Positions 29,047 through 40,665 of a DNA stretch of 64,000 nucleotides are shown piece by piece. How positions within the stretch are numbered: the stretch's first letter is position 1; every line of letters begins with the position of its first letter. The notes below the pieces were generated by a model, which was not told where the DNA came from, did no database searches, and saw only the letters and a program-made list of their open reading frames with translations. This DNA comes from Tetracentron sinense. Taxonomy: Eukaryota; Streptophyta; Magnoliopsida; Trochodendrales; Trochodendraceae. The position numbers were made by a program, and so were the translations under genes. The DNA lies in NCBI GenBank assembly GCA_015143295.1, contig CM026552.1:61746944-61810943 (forward strand), given 5' to 3'.

Positions 29047-30336
29047 TTACTCCTGCTCATCATCAGAAATGAGCTGTGACTCATAGTAAGCGCGAAAATC
29101 TCGAACATCTCGCTGTACTCCTAGCACGGCTGCATCGAGAGATCCAAGTCTACCACGAACCTCTGTAGTAAACTCCTCGTATGATGAAATATGAGTCCGG
29201 AGATCCATCTGCATCTCTCTCATCATCCTCCCAAGATCATCCATAGTGGTCGGTGGAGGACGAGATGACCCAACACCAATTTCTGCTCCCTCCTCTGTAT
29301 CTCGAACTGAGGCATGTGAGAAACTCTGAGATAGGGTCTTTTTATTGATTGGACCCTTAGGTACTCGAGTAGGAGCACAAGGAGGTGCAAATACCCCTTG
29401 TAAACCAAGAAGTTTAGTGATAAGAGATCCAAAGGGAAGGGCTCCAACTACAATGTCAGATCGATGAGCTTGGATCATCAAATCGATAAAATGTGCTCCA
29501 AGATCAATATCATCCCCACGAAGAAGACTGAATAGAAAACGAGCTCTTGCTTCCCTAAGGTCTGCAGTATGAACCTTTGGGTGGATATTGGCACTCATGA
29601 CTAGGTTTACAAGTCTTGCATCCCTAGTGAGTTTAGACACTTCAATGAGAGAACCAACCCAAAATGAAGGAGTGCCACTTAGAAAGGTAACAACTTGTTC
29701 CATGGTTTCTTTATCCTCATCAGTCTTATATCTATAAGGATAATAAGCATTTGGAACTCGAGGACAACCAAGAATAGCAGCAATTAAATCAGGATTTATT
29801 ACCACAGATTTTTCTAAAGCTTTAGTTTTGAAAGACCAAGTTTTCAAGTTGATATCAGAAAAATTGGAATAAAATTCCTGAACCAACTGAATAGGAGCTG
29901 GACATGATAGATGGAGAATACCTTCCCATTTACGATCGGTAATGAGTTTAGGAAGATAATAATCATCAAAGTCTGAAATTTGAATTCCACGCTCAACCAT
30001 GATAGCCTTCTTGCTAAAATATTCACGGTAAAGTTGAGCAGCCGAAGGATTAATGAAGGAAGATGATAGACTGGCATGGGAAGATGAGGCTTTACCCTTG
30101 TTTTTACCAGTTTTATCAGCCAAAGCCTTTTGGCGATTCTCAGCAGTAGAATCAATGATTCTACGAATTGGTCTGTCCCCAATGGAAATACCATGCCCTA
30201 TTGGAGTGAAAGTAGATGGCTCTAGGTTTTCCTCATCTTGAGGAGGATCCTCTTGGTTGTTGAGGACCAACCTCCGACGTTTGGGAACGCCAGACATGAG
30301 ATAGGCAAGAAGGATTAACGAAAAAACGAAAGCCAT
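29047..30336 (-). CDS. Extra ORF of G after pol; plant transposon-protein-like domain
   Basis: The uninterrupted frame of 429 codons lies in the env position of SIRE-type elements and in the same sense as pol. The longest start gives a short hydrophobic N-terminus (MAFVFSLILLAYL); the more likely start is Met14 (30297), giving MSGVPKRRR with a basic, nuclear-signal-like patch. Residues about 90-310 (VQEFYSNF, ILGCPRVP, LTRDARLVNLVMS, ARARFLFSLLRGDDIDLG, SLITKLLG) resemble the 'putative plant transposon protein' domain (PF20167 as I recall it). The C-terminal 65 residues look like a coiled coil with an acidic tail. I see no fusion peptide or internal membrane anchor, so it is not a typical envelope. 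A palindrome pair and TATA box precede it. Its function is unknown; capture from another transposon or from the host is possible. Confidence 0.8.
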   Translation of the reverse strand: MAFVFSLILLAYLMSGVPKRRRLVLNNQEDPPQDEENLEPSTFTPIGHGISIGDRPIRRIIDSTAENRQKALADKTGKNKGKASSSHASLSSSFINPSAAQLYREYFSKKAIMVERGIQISDFDDYYLPKLITDRKWEGILHLSCPAPIQLVQEFYSNFSDINLKTWSFKTKALEKSVVINPDLIAAILGCPRVPNAYYPYRYKTDEDKETMEQVVTFLSGTPSFWVGSLIEVSKLTRDARLVNLVMSANIHPKVHTADLREARARFLFSLLRGDDIDLGAHFIDLMIQAHRSDIVVGALPFGSLITKLLGLQGVFAPPCAPTRVPKGPINKKTLSQSFSHASVRDTEEGAEIGVGSSRPPPTTMDDLGRMMREMQMDLRTHISSYEEFTTEVRGRLGSLDAAVLGVQRDVRDFRAYYESQLISDDEQE

Positions 30337-30537
30337 GGAAGAAAATGCAAGAAAACAATGCCCTAGACGAGAAAATCAATCTAAATCGAAGAAAATACAC
30401 AAATCTTACCTTTTAGATGCTTGGGAAACCTTTAGAATAGAAAGGAATGATCGTATGAAGGATTTGTAGGAGAAGGAACCGAGGGATCGCTCTGGAGGTC
30501 GGAGAACAAGTGAACAAAAAAAAAATAGAAATGAGGG

Positions 30538-30544
30538 TTTTATA
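30538..30544 (-). promoter_or_regulatory. TATA box of a probable internal promoter in G
   Basis: TATAAAA on - lies about 200 bp upstream of the extra ORF and just downstream of palindromes at 30557-30598. The region between it and the ORF includes an AAAAG|GTAAGA donor-like site near 30412, but I find no convincing acceptor at a plausible distance. Confidence 0.5.
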
Positions 30545-30556
30545 ACACTGTTCACG

Positions 30557-30598
30557 AAAGACCGATCGATCGGTCTTTAGCACCGAGCGATCGGTGGT
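30557..30598. repeat. Palindrome pair upstream of the G extra ORF
   Basis: A perfect 22-bp palindrome (30557-30578, core ACCGATCGATCGGT extended by AAAG/CTTT) is followed by ACCGAGCGATCGGT at 30585-30598. These are the same sites as in the LTR arrays, and here too they sit right above a TATA box. Confidence 0.85.
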
Positions 30599-31766
30599 CT
30601 GAAAATTTTTTAAAAATTTTACAATTAAAACCTTTTCTCCCCCTCAACCAATGGAACATTGAAAATTCATTTTCACCTCAAAATGACCAACTGACCAAAA
30701 AATATGCAACATGTGATTTCATAAAAATCATAAATAATAATCACCCAAGAATTGATATATCAAGTATAGACATAAACAAGGATTATGTAAACATTAATTG
30801 ATTTTCACCGGTGATTAAATATGGTATTTGCATCAAATTCACAATCAGAGTCAAGATACAATTAGAAGTAATGTGAGTATGAAATCAAAATTCATTACTG
30901 GACTCTTTGAATTGGTTTCTTTTCTTAATCTTGATTTTGACATTATATGTCAAATGGGACTCTAAAATTTTCAAAAACTAGATTTAAAACCAATAATCAT
31001 CCATATTTATCTGATGAGCAATTTTTACCCCAAATTTGACTAACAAATTTATTTCATTTCTTTTTCAGTCAAATTGTACTCATTCTGAAAATTCTTTTTG
31101 GAGTACACATATATAGTTTTTAGTACACTGGTGACTTTCACTCAAGTGAGAAGGTAGCTCTTTCTAATGACAGTAGGGGCTTTCACACTAGCAATCCATA
31201 TAGATACCTACTGTTTGTCTAGGTAGCCATTACTCACTGTTTGCATTCACTAGTAGCTATCACACAAACTCACAGGTAGTCCTTTCCATGTCAATAATTT
31301 TTATATCTAGGGGGCTCACCTTATGGAATTTTTTATGACATTGGTTATTGTAGATTTGATTAATCTAGGGAACCATATGGTATAATATCAGAACCTTTAA
31401 ATAGGAACTAAAACCATTTAAAGAATCAGTCAGAGTGCATGTGCAAATTAGAACATCATTGTATGCTCAACTCTAACTGAGGTTAATTAGCATGACCAAA
31501 TTCAATCACAAGATCGAACCAACAATTGATCTATCCTATATTATTCAATCCTATGAAATATTTATCCTTGGATTATATGGTTAAATATGATTTCAAGGAA
31601 ATAACATTAAGCAAAAAGATAGGAAAAATAAGGTCATACAAACACATTATTTTTTGCAATATTTTTCAATTTTTGAATGTTTTTGGATTTTTATTACATA
31701 AAAAAATATAGCTCTATGACATAAATAGAACATGAAGAACACATAGGCTATGAAACAAGTACACCA
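30599..31766 (-). other. Conserved noncoding spacer of G between pol and the extra ORF
   Basis: No ORF is supported. The block at about 31130-31300 carries repeated motifs (CTTTCACACT, GATAGATACCTACTG, GGTAGCCATT) and aligns with 56755-56905 in element C, so it is a shared noncoding region of this SIRE family. A CCAAT-type ATTGG and a GAGGGGGAGAAAAGG tract lie near 30640. Confidence 0.65.
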
Positions 31767-34700
31767 TTACTCAACTCCACACAAACCGATGGATTTCCTA
31801 AGGAGTTCAAACCTAAGGGAATCTAAAGGTTTTGTGAGAATGTCCGCATATTGATTCTCTGTTTGGACATACTCAATAGACACAACTTTTTGCTCAACAA
31901 GATCACGGATGAAGTGATGCCTAATGTCTATATGCTTTGTGCGAGAGTGTTGTACAGGATTATTGGAGATATTGATTGCACTTGTGTTATCACAATACAC
32001 AATCATAGTGCTTTGATCAATCCCATAATCCTTCAACATCTGTTTCATCCACAGAAGTTGGGTGCAACAACTACCAGCTGCTATATACTCAGCCTCGGCT
32101 GTAGACAAGGAAATGGAATTCTGCTTTTTGCTAAGCCAAGCAACTAAGCAGTTTCCAATATAGAAACACCCGCCGGAGGTGCTCTTCCTATCATCAGTAT
32201 TTCCAGCCCAATCAGCATCAGAATACCCCACAACAATGACATTGGTATCGAAAGAATACCAGAGGCCTAAGGACATAGTTCCACTCACATAGCGAATGAT
32301 ACGCTTGACAGCAACTAAGTGAGACTCTTTGGGATTTGCTTGATAACGGGCACATGCTCCAACACTAAAGGCTATGTCGGGTCTAGTAGCAGTTAGGTAG
32401 AGCAAACTACCAATCATGCTTCTATAATTAGTCTGATCGACATCCTTCCCTGAAGTATCTTTACTAAGCTTTATAGTAGTACTCATAGGAGTCCTAGCAT
32501 GCTTAGCAGAACTCATTCCAAATTTCTTCACTAGATTTTTTGCATATTTGATTTGAGATACTGAGATCCCAGAATCCAATTGCTTGATCTGAAGACCAAG
32601 GAAGAAACTTAGCTCACCAACCATGCTCATTTCAAATTCATTTTTCATTTGTTCAGCAAATGAATGAGCATGTAAGTCTAATGTGGAACCAAATACTATG
32701 TCATCAACATATATCTGGGCGATGACAATATCACCTTTTACATTCTTTATGAAAAGGGTTCTGTCTACTCCCCCTCTCGAAAATCCGTTTTCCAAGAGAT
32801 AAGTAGTCAGCCTCTCATACCAAGCTCTTGGAGCTTGCTTTAAACCATAGAGGGCCCTTTTTAGCCGATATACTTGATCAAGGTGATGTGGATCTTCAAA
32901 CCCTTTTGGTTGTTCCACATAGACTTCCTCATGTAGAATGCCATTCAGAAAGGCACTCTTAACATCCATTTGAAAAAGTTTGAATTTCATATGGCAAGCC
33001 ACAGCTAGAAGAATTCTTATTGATTCTAGCCTGGCTACAGGAGCAAAAGTTTCATCGAAGTCAATACCTTCAATTTGGGTGTATCCTTGTGCAACTAACC
33101 TAGCCTTATTTCTTATGATAGTACCTTTTTCATCAGATTTGTTCTTGAAAATCCATTTGGTACCTATCACATTTGTATTGTTAGGCCTAGGTACTAAATA
33201 CCAAACATCATTCCTAGTAAACTGAAGTAACTCTTCTTGCATTGCATTTATCCAATTATCATCTGCAAGAGCTTCAACTACATTCTTGGGTTCAAAAGAT
33301 GAAGTATAGCAAATGTAGCTAACTTCATTTTCAATTTGTTTCCTCGTTCTCACTCCACTTTCAACATCACCAATTATATCAGTGGGGGTGTGAGGACTCA
33401 TGACCCTAGGATGTGTAGGTTTTGATGGAGATGTTTGCTTATCAATAGGTGGTGTTGAAATAATTTCAACATTTACATTTTCAGCACTTTCATCATCCTC
33501 ACGTTGCACATTTTCAACACCGGAGTAATCCACAACTACATTTATGGACTCCATAATTGTAGAGGTTCTCAAGTTATACACTCGATAAGCTCTACTGTTG
33601 GTGGAATATCCAAGAAATATCCCTTCATCACTCCGGGATTCAAATTTGCCCAGTTGCTCTCTATCCTTAAGGATATAGCATTTACTTCCGAATTCTCGAA
33701 AGTACTTGACACTAGGTTTCTTGTTATTCCACAACTCATATGGGGTTTTCCATGTTCCAGGTCTTACAAAAACTCTATTAACTATATAGCAAGCAGTGTT
33801 AACTGCCTCAGCCCAGAAATGAGAAGCTAGATTGTTGCTATGAAGCATAACTCTAGCCATCTCTTGGAGAACCCTGTTCTTCCTCTCTACTACACCATTC
33901 TGCTGAGGTGTAATAGGTGCAGAAAATTCATGTTTGATACCCGACTCATCACAAAAGTCGTTGTACTTAGAGTTTTCAAACTCCTTTCCCTGATCACTTC
34001 GAATTCGAGTGATTGGGCATCTTTTCTCATTTTGAATTTTCAGGCAAATACTTTTGAAATTGTCAAAAGTATCGGATTTCTCTCTTATAAATGCCACCCA
34101 TGACATTCTTGAGAAATCATCAACCATGACTAGGATGTATCGCTTTCCACCTAGACTTTCAGTTCTTGTAGGACCCATAAGGTCCATATGAATTAATTCC
34201 AGTGGATATGAAGTAGCAATACTTGAAGTCTTCTTATGTGGGGTTCTAATTTGTTTACCAATTTGGCATGGCCCACACACAGTAGTAGAAGGCTTTCCTA
34301 GTTTGGGAACACCTCTCATAAGCTCTTGCTTAGAGATTTTACTTAGGTCTTTGAAGTTCATATGACCTAGTCTTCGGTGCCACAAATCAACCTCCTCAAT
34401 TTTAGTCTTATAACAAACATTTGAGGGAATAGGACTGGGAGTTAAGCCGTAGCAATTGTCAGTGGTTCTCAATCCTTCTAGAACACACTTACCTTTACCA
34501 TTAATGACTAAGCATTTATTTTGGGTAAAGTGCACAGCATGATTATCATCACATAGTTGACTTATGCTAATTAAATTAGCTTTCAGTCCTTCAACTAACA
34601 AGGCATCTTTCAATTTAGGTATGCCTGGTGAATCGATGATACCCTTTCCTTTGACTAAAGACTTGCTTCCGTCACCAAAAGTAACAGTCCCATCAGGACA

Positions 34701-37088
34701 GTCCTCAAATTGAATAAATAAGGACTTGTTACCTGTCATATGCCGAGAACACCCACTGTCGAAGTACCACATTTCTGTGTTTTGGGCTTTCAAGGCAGTA
34801 TGAATGACAAAGCACTTAAGGTCTTCCTTTCTTATATACACAGTCTTTAAACTTTGTTTAGATCTTTGATCATTAATCTGTGTAGTAGAGACCTTTTTCC
34901 TTTTTGTCCTCCTTGACCTTTTTCTGTTTTGTTCAGTTCTAGTTTTTTGATAAATCAAATTATTTCCTCTTGAATAATCATTTGGAATAAATTGACCAGT
35001 TCTTGTTCTAGAGATTTGAGCAATTCTATTAACATCATCGCTCAACATTCTAGATTTTTCAGCTAGAACCTGAATTTGCCTTTGAAGAGTCCCTTGACAT
35101 TGATTTTGGTTCCATGAACCATTTCGGGGAGCTCTCCTAAATGCATTACAATTTGGTCGAATGTGACCTTTCACACCACAAAAATGACATGTGGGTATGA
35201 ATCTTGGTAGAGGAGGAGGATTTCTTCTAACAGGAATTTGATTCCTTAAAGCATTCACTCTAGGAGCTGTAATTCTAGGCTTTACAAAATTTGTATAAGC
35301 CTTAGTACTTGATGTAGAAGGTAAATTTTCTTTAGGTTCAGAATGTATTGGCTCAAACACTGCACTAGCCATTGTACCAACAGCTAAAGGACCGGCTGGT
35401 GTGTCAACATGTCCTATTCCAGATCTACTCGAATTTGATCCATACTTTCTAACTAATTCATCTAGGCAGCTAGTGTTACCAAACATTCTTACTTCTTTTT
35501 CAAGAGTATAGACCTTCTGAATCAAGTCAGTCTTGTCTTTAAGGGTAATTTGGTATTCTTTTTCAAGAAATTTCACCTTATCAACAAGAGAGACTTTAAA
35601 AGTTTCCAGCTCCATTTGCAGAGTTCTTAACTCTTCAATTTCTTTCATGGAAGTGTCTCTTTCAACTTCTAATTTTCTGACCACATTATTCAATGAGACA
35701 TTCTCTTCCAAAAGACATTGAACTTTTATAACAAATGCTTCTTTTTCATTTTCCAACTGACTAACTAGTGCACTCTTCTCTTCTGCTACTAGTTTACAGA
35801 TATCTCTTTCATTTTGAATGAGTTTGAGTTTTTTGCTCAAAGAGATTTTTGTTTTAGTCAGTTTCAAACTTTCAGCATACAACTTATCATAAGTTGTTTT
35901 CAAATCTTCATCACTTTCAGAGTCACTTTGACTCTTCTGTAAGTCATCACTAGACTCAGTATGAATACTCTCATCACTTCTATCCTTTTCATCAACCGCA
36001 GAGGTAGTCTCAAGTATCCCAGAAAGGGAAACAGTGAAAGCCGTATGATTTCCAGTATCTTCACTTGAAGATGAACTGTCAGATTCTTCATTCTCGGAAT
36101 CACTGTCATCCCAACAGGCATTCATCACCTTGCCCTTACTCTTCTTCTTGTTAGGACAGTTAGGTGAAATATGACCGAAGCCATGGCATTCATAACATTG
36201 AACACCTTGGGATTTCTTGTTACCACTCTTGGAATTTTTCTTGTTTTCCCAGGGCTTAGACTTTGACTTCTCAAAAGTTTTTCCTCCCTGTTTGGGATTA
36301 AATCTCTTTTTCGTTCTAAAAAATTTTCGAAATTTTTTAACGAAAAGAGCCATTTCTTCCTCATTCATATCTCCATCACTGTCATCCTCATCCAAAGTTT
36401 CCTTGATGGTTTTCAAGGCTAAAGATTTATTCTTCTTGGATGGACGTAGATTGAGTTCATAGGTTTGGAGTGATCCAACCAATTCCTCAATCTTCAGAGA
36501 GTCAACATTTTTACTCTCTTCGATTGCAGTGACTTTGGGTTGAAATCTCTCTGGGAGAGATCTAAGGACTTTTCTAACTATTTTGGACTCAGATATTTTC
36601 TCACCTAAATTGAAACTAGCGTTGACAATGTCACTAAGTTTTGCATAGAATTCATCAAAAGTGTCATTGTCTTCCATGTTTAAATGTTCAAATTTGGTGG
36701 TTAACATTTGGAGTTTTGAGATTTTAACAGTGGTAGTACCCTCATGGGTAATTTCAAGAATGTCCCAAGCCTCCTTTGCTGTTTCACATGAAGAAATTCG
36801 TCTGAATTCCTCAGCAGTGACTGCAGTAAAGATAGCATTGAGACCTTTAATGTTCCATCCACTTGAATCAAGCTCTTCTCTGGTCCATTCATCAGAATAT
36901 TTGACGACAGTCAAATCACCTACAGTTTTTATGGGCGTAGTCCACCCATTCTGTATAGACATCCAAATTCTCTCGTCTATAGATTTGAGAAAGGCTCTCA
37001 TTCTAGCTTTCCAGTATGCATAATTATTTCCATCAAAAAGTGGTGGACGAGATACGGATCCTCCTTCTCTTAGAGTACTCATGATCAC
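31767..37088 (-). CDS. gag-pol: Intact SIRE-like copia Gag-Pol polyprotein of G
   Basis: A single frame of 1773 codons encodes capsid, protease, integrase, RT and RNase H in copia order. The gag N-terminus ([16 protein letters not shown]) is a UBN2/DUF4219-like region. Knuckle 1 is [14 protein letters not shown] (about residue 297), followed by an acidic stretch, a long coiled-coil (about 390-545) and knuckle 2 [14 protein letters not shown] (about 631). Protease has FDSGCSRHM (about 774). A GAG-preintegrase block ([11 protein letters not shown], about 896) leads to integrase (HMDLMGPT near 968, [19 protein letters not shown]). RT has [15 protein letters not shown] (about 1343) and catalytic YVDDIVFG (about 1457). 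RNase H has [16 protein letters not shown] (about 1625) and STAEAEYIA. No stop or frameshift interrupts it and all catalytic motifs I looked for are present. The start lies 61 bp after the LTR. Confidence 0.96.
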   Translation of the reverse strand: MIMSTLREGGSVSRPPLFDGNNYAYWKARMRAFLKSIDERIWMSIQNGWTTPIKTVGDLTVVKYSDEWTREELDSSGWNIKGLNAIFTAVTAEEFRRISSCETAKEAWDILEITHEGTTTVKISKLQMLTTKFEHLNMEDNDTFDEFYAKLSDIVNASFNLGEKISESKIVRKVLRSLPERFQPKVTAIEESKNVDSLKIEELVGSLQTYELNLRPSKKNKSLALKTIKETLDEDDSDGDMNEEEMALFVKKFRKFFRTKKRFNPKQGGKTFEKSKSKPWENKKNSKSGNKKSQGVQCYECHGFGHISPNCPNKKKSKGKVMNACWDDSDSENEESDSSSSSEDTGNHTAFTVSLSGILETTSAVDEKDRSDESIHTESSDDLQKSQSDSESDEDLKTTYDKLYAESLKLTKTKISLSKKLKLIQNERDICKLVAEEKSALVSQLENEKEAFVIKVQCLLEENVSLNNVVRKLEVERDTSMKEIEELRTLQMELETFKVSLVDKVKFLEKEYQITLKDKTDLIQKVYTLEKEVRMFGNTSCLDELVRKYGSNSSRSGIGHVDTPAGPLAVGTMASAVFEPIHSEPKENLPSTSSTKAYTNFVKPRITAPRVNALRNQIPVRRNPPPLPRFIPTCHFCGVKGHIRPNCNAFRRAPRNGSWNQNQCQGTLQRQIQVLAEKSRMLSDDVNRIAQISRTRTGQFIPNDYSRGNNLIYQKTRTEQNRKRSRRTKRKKVSTTQINDQRSKQSLKTVYIRKEDLKCFVIHTALKAQNTEMWYFDSGCSRHMTGNKSLFIQFEDCPDGTVTFGDGSKSLVKGKGIIDSPGIPKLKDALLVEGLKANLISISQLCDDNHAVHFTQNKCLVINGKGKCVLEGLRTTDNCYGLTPSPIPSNVCYKTKIEEVDLWHRRLGHMNFKDLSKISKQELMRGVPKLGKPSTTVCGPCQIGKQIRTPHKKTSSIATSYPLELIHMDLMGPTRTESLGGKRYILVMVDDFSRMSWVAFIREKSDTFDNFKSICLKIQNEKRCPITRIRSDQGKEFENSKYNDFCDESGIKHEFSAPITPQQNGVVERKNRVLQEMARVMLHSNNLASHFWAEAVNTACYIVNRVFVRPGTWKTPYELWNNKKPSVKYFREFGSKCYILKDREQLGKFESRSDEGIFLGYSTNSRAYRVYNLRTSTIMESINVVVDYSGVENVQREDDESAENVNVEIISTPPIDKQTSPSKPTHPRVMSPHTPTDIIGDVESGVRTRKQIENEVSYICYTSSFEPKNVVEALADDNWINAMQEELLQFTRNDVWYLVPRPNNTNVIGTKWIFKNKSDEKGTIIRNKARLVAQGYTQIEGIDFDETFAPVARLESIRILLAVACHMKFKLFQMDVKSAFLNGILHEEVYVEQPKGFEDPHHLDQVYRLKRALYGLKQAPRAWYERLTTYLLENGFSRGGVDRTLFIKNVKGDIVIAQIYVDDIVFGSTLDLHAHSFAEQMKNEFEMSMVGELSFFLGLQIKQLDSGISVSQIKYAKNLVKKFGMSSAKHARTPMSTTIKLSKDTSGKDVDQTNYRSMIGSLLYLTATRPDIAFSVGACARYQANPKESHLVAVKRIIRYVSGTMSLGLWYSFDTNVIVVGYSDADWAGNTDDRKSTSGGCFYIGNCLVAWLSKKQNSISLSTAEAEYIAAGSCCTQLLWMKQMLKDYGIDQSTMIVYCDNTSAINISNNPVQHSRTKHIDIRHHFIRDLVEQKVVSIEYVQTENQYADILTKPLDSLRFELLRKSIGLCGVE

Positions 37089-37149
37089 GGATAATACAGG
37101 ATCACACTTAAGGGATTAGCCTTATCAGTGAACAAGCTCTGATACCAAT
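37089..37149 (-). promoter_or_regulatory. G leader with tRNA-Met primer binding site
   Basis: The - strand reads TGGTATCAGAGC at 37136-37147, two bases after the LTR end at 37150. The remaining short leader runs straight into the gag-pol ATG. Confidence 0.9.
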
Positions 37150-38378
37150 TGAAATTTATCCAGATCAATGATCTCTAAGACCTAGAGGGGGCGTGAATAG
37201 GTCTATCTAATAATTTCTAACCAATTTTAATTTTTCAATTAATATGTTTAGAAATCAATGATTAATTCAATCAGACAATCCACACAAATCAAACACAGAA
37301 GATTTTTACGTGGAAAACCCTAACGGGAAAAAACCACGGGACCTTGTCCAGTAATAAACTTCACTATAAAAAGATATCAAGTACAAGACAAGACCTTACC
37401 AAAACAGAAACGACGTTCCTAGGTATAGACTCTTACTCTTGATTTCCACGAACCAGCAGGTTCGATCTCCGCCTTAGCAGCTTCGGTTCCACACCGACCA
37501 AATCTTTTCAAGCGACTTCAAATCCACGATCACACACTGATCGATCTCCTTCCACGAAGGCTCCGGATCAAACACCGGACACACACAAGGTGTAGGGTTG
37601 TGAATCAATTTAGTAAATTTTCAAACCCTAGAGGGATCTCATACAGATCTGAGATCACACAATGCAAGATCAAAGATTTAGATCTATACTTGCATTCTCT
37701 AGGATCTTAGAAAGAGGAGGGATCAACAAAGATCTAATAAAAGCAATAAGAAAAACCCTAGAAGAGTTTCTCAGACCTCTACTCTTTCAAAAATATCAAA
37801 GACACGAATTAGGTCTCTCAAAAGTTGTTTATATAGGGTTAAAAAAAGAATCCAGAAAAAGAAAAATTCTTTTTACGGGGACCGATCGATCAGTGCTCAC
37901 TACCGATCGCTCGGTCCAAAACGGATCGATCGGTTCTAATGACCGATCGCTCGGTTCTAAATCACCTCTCTGGAAAATTTCCCCATACAAATATTTGGTC
38001 CAGTCGATAGCCACCGATCGCTCGGTAGGCCACCGATCGATCGGTCTCAATACCGAGCGATCGGTTGAGACAGAATTTTTGCCAAAATCATTTTCATTTT
38101 CATTTTATTTGATTCAACTAAGATCAAATAATTTTGGTAGGCTTAAAACTATCCTCCTAGGTATTTTTAGGGTTATTCTAAGTCAAATCCAACCTAGGTA
38201 GGGTCTCTAAGTCCATTACCTGTCTAGATCCGGAGTAGAAGCTTTTTCCTTCACTTTCTTCAATCTTCTTTAAGCTTTAGCTCTTCTCTTCTGACAAGTT
38301 AAACATGACTCAACGACTCGACTCAACTGACCTATCTAATGATCACGGAATTTGCCAACACCTATTTAGGGATTTACA
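37150..38378 (-). mobile_element. 5' LTR of G
   Basis: This 1229-bp LTR carries the palindrome array at 37881-38065 and a TATA box at 37827-37835. It begins TGTAAATCCC on - at 38378 and is flanked by GCGTC. Confidence 0.93.
37881..38065. repeat. 3+4 palindrome array in G 5' LTR
   Basis: Seven sites have the same spacing as in the 3' LTR; the site at 37881 has one change (CGATCAGT) and the fourth site (CGCTCGGT) keeps the consensus that the 3' LTR lost. Confidence 0.92.
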
Positions 38379-38383
38379 GCGTC

Positions 38384-40155
38384 ATTACCTTTATGGGGTG
38401 GAGTTCTATGTGTTTACCGATCACAAGAGTCTCAAGTATCTCTTTTCCCAAAAGGAGCTGAATCTAAGGCAACGGCGTTGGATGGAATTTTTGAAGGACT
38501 ATGATTGTACCATTCAATACCACCCGGGTAAAGCAAATGTAGTGGCTGATGCTTTGAGTAGAAGACCTCAGGGGCTGTTAGCACACATGTTGGTTCAAGA
38601 ATGGAAGCTACTTGAAGATTTGGCAAATCTGGACATCAGTGTGAATGACTCTGTCCGTAGTCCTATCTTGGCAAATGTTACGGTTCGGCCGTACATTATA
38701 GATTTGATCCAAGAATATCAAGCCATGGATGCGGAATTGTTGGCTTTCCGGGACAAGGAAGTTGCCAAGGGCAGTGAAGACTTTTCTCTCACTAGCCGAG
38801 GTGCTATAACGTTCAAAGGAAGGCTGTGTGTTCCGGCCAATGCAGATCTTCGACGAGAGATCATGGACGAAGCACATCATTCGAAGTACACAGTGCATCC
38901 TGGGGGTACAAAGATGTACTGGAACCACAAGAGTCACTTTTGGTGGCGGAATATGAAGAGGGATGTTGCGGAGTATGTAGCACGATGCTTAGTGTGCCAA
39001 CAGGTGAAGGCAGAGCACATGCGGCCGGCAGGTCTATTACAGTCCCTTCCGATTCCTGAGTGGAAATGGAAGAACATATCCATGGATTTCATAGTTGGCT
39101 TGCCAAAGACGGCAAGGGGCTCAGATGCGATATGGGTAGTAGTGGATCGTTTGACGAAGTCCGCTCACTTCTTGCCTTACCGAACTACTTTCAACTCTAG
39201 TCAGTTAGCCGCTTTAGTATTGTGTTGTGTCATTTAATGATGACATAAAGTTCCATAGGTAACATTCTAGGAAGTGGTGAGGTTACACGGAGTGCCCGTT
39301 AGTATTGTGTCAGATCGGGATCCAAGATTCACATCGCGATTCTGGAAAAGCTTCCAGGAGGCTATGGGTTCCCGACTTGATTTCAGCACCGCTTTTCATC
39401 CACAGACGGATGGACAAACCGAGAGAGTGAACCAAGTCATTGAAAACATGCTTCGGGCTTGTATGCTGGATTTCAAAGGCAGTTGGGAAGAGCACTTGCC
39501 TTTGGTGGAGTTCGCCTACAACAATAGCTATGAGGCGAGTATCCAAATGGCTCCGTTCGAGGCTTTGTATGGGCGAAGCTGCAGGTCACCTCTCTACTGG
39601 GATGAGGTAGGAGAAAGGAAAGTACTTGGTCCGGAGTTGATTGAGAAAACTGCAAACACAGTTAAGATCATTCGGGATCGATTGAAAGCCGCTCACGATC
39701 GCCAGAAAAGTTATGCGGACACGCGCCGTAGGGACTTGGAATTTCAAGTAGGGGATCAAGTTTTTGTGAAAGTATCTCCTAGTAAAGGGATCATAAGATT
39801 TGGAAAGCGAGGCAAGCTCAGTCCTCGGTATATAGGGCCTTTTGAGATTATCACGCGAGTTGGTGAGGTTGCTTACAGGGTAGCTCTCCCACCTCACATG
39901 GCCGCAGTTCACAACGTCTTCCATGTGTCTATGCTTCGGAAGTACATTGCGGATCCTTCGCATGTCATAGACTTGGAACCGTTGGAGATTCGAGAGGACC
40001 TCACCTTGATTGAAAAGCCAGTTCAGATTTTGGATCGAAGAGATCAAGTGCTTCGCAACAAGACAATCCCTTTGCTTCTTGTGCAATGGCAACACCATGC
40101 GCGGGAAGAAGCTACATGGGAGCGTGAGCCGAAGTCAAAGCGAAGTACCCAGAAT
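38384..40155 (+). pseudogene. pol: Distal pol of E: RNase H end, integrase, chromodomain
   Basis: It resumes RNase H ([25 protein letters not shown]), then the integrase zinc region (CLVCQQVK), [30 protein letters not shown] and the chromodomain ([15 protein letters not shown]). Near 39212 the codons for LYIKE are replaced by an unrelated ~50-bp stretch containing TAA. A one-base loss near 40128 shifts the last few residues. The piece has no start of its own. Confidence 0.9.
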
Positions 40156-40267
40156 TAATTGAAGGAGTTTTTGTATAAGTTTGTATATGACTTGTAATTT
40201 TGTTTTTGGGTTGTAATGCAAGTAGCGTCTAAATTTCGAGGACGAAATTCTTGTAAGGGGGGGAGGA
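40156..40267 (+). promoter_or_regulatory. 3' untranslated stretch and polypurine tract of E
   Basis: AATTTCGAGGACGAAATTC is followed by GTAAGGGGGGGAGGA at 40253-40267, directly before TGTAGAG at 40268. Confidence 0.88.
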
Positions 40268-40481
40268 TGTAGAGCCCCGGACCTTTTCACATTTAATGCA
40301 TGACACTTTCGTTTCCATTTTTTTATTTTAAAGAGAAATAATTAATAAATAAAGACGAAGTTGGAAATTCTGAAATGCCAGAAATGTTTGTTTTCGAAGT
40401 ACGAACCCAACGCAAGTTGAATCGTCAAAATCGGACGAACGAGTCAAAAGATATGGCCAAAACAGTCTGGACCTGCAGGCA

Positions 40482-40665
40482 ACCGATCGCTCGGTCCATA
40501 AAGCGATCGATCGGTCCAAAACCGATCGATCGGTAGCTATCGACTGGTCAAGATTTTTGTATGGGGAAATTTTCCAGAGAGTGAAATTTTAACCGATCGC
40601 TCGGTTATGAAACCGATCGATCGGTAGGTAACCGATCGATCGGTCATTAACACCGATCGCTCGGT
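40482..40665. repeat. 3+4 palindrome array in E 3' LTR
   Basis: The seven sites and spacer are the same as at 6011-6194, with one change between sites. Confidence 0.92.

Larger units (their letters stand above)
27307..38378 (-). mobile_element. SIRE/Maximus-like Ty1/copia element G, apparently complete
   Basis: The 11,072-bp element has LTRs 27307-28534 (3') and 37150-38378 (5'), a GCGTC target duplication, a tRNA-Met primer site, an uninterrupted gag-pol, an extra ORF after pol, and a polypurine tract. I counted roughly ten small differences between the LTRs, so the insertion is recent. The long gag with two zinc knuckles and a coiled-coil, the [13 protein letters not shown] protease and the long 3' spacer fit the SIRE lineage. 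Confidence 0.93.

Noticed and set aside
29047-30336. Calling the G extra ORF a retroviral-type envelope
   Set aside because: No internal transmembrane segment or cleavage site was seen; the only hydrophobic stretch is upstream of the likely start, and the body resembles a plant transposon protein domain.
30337-30412. A short intron in the leader of the G extra ORF (AAAAG|GTAAGA to TCTAG)
   Set aside because: The only nearby AG gives about 50 bp, too short for a plant intron; the donor-like match is noted only.
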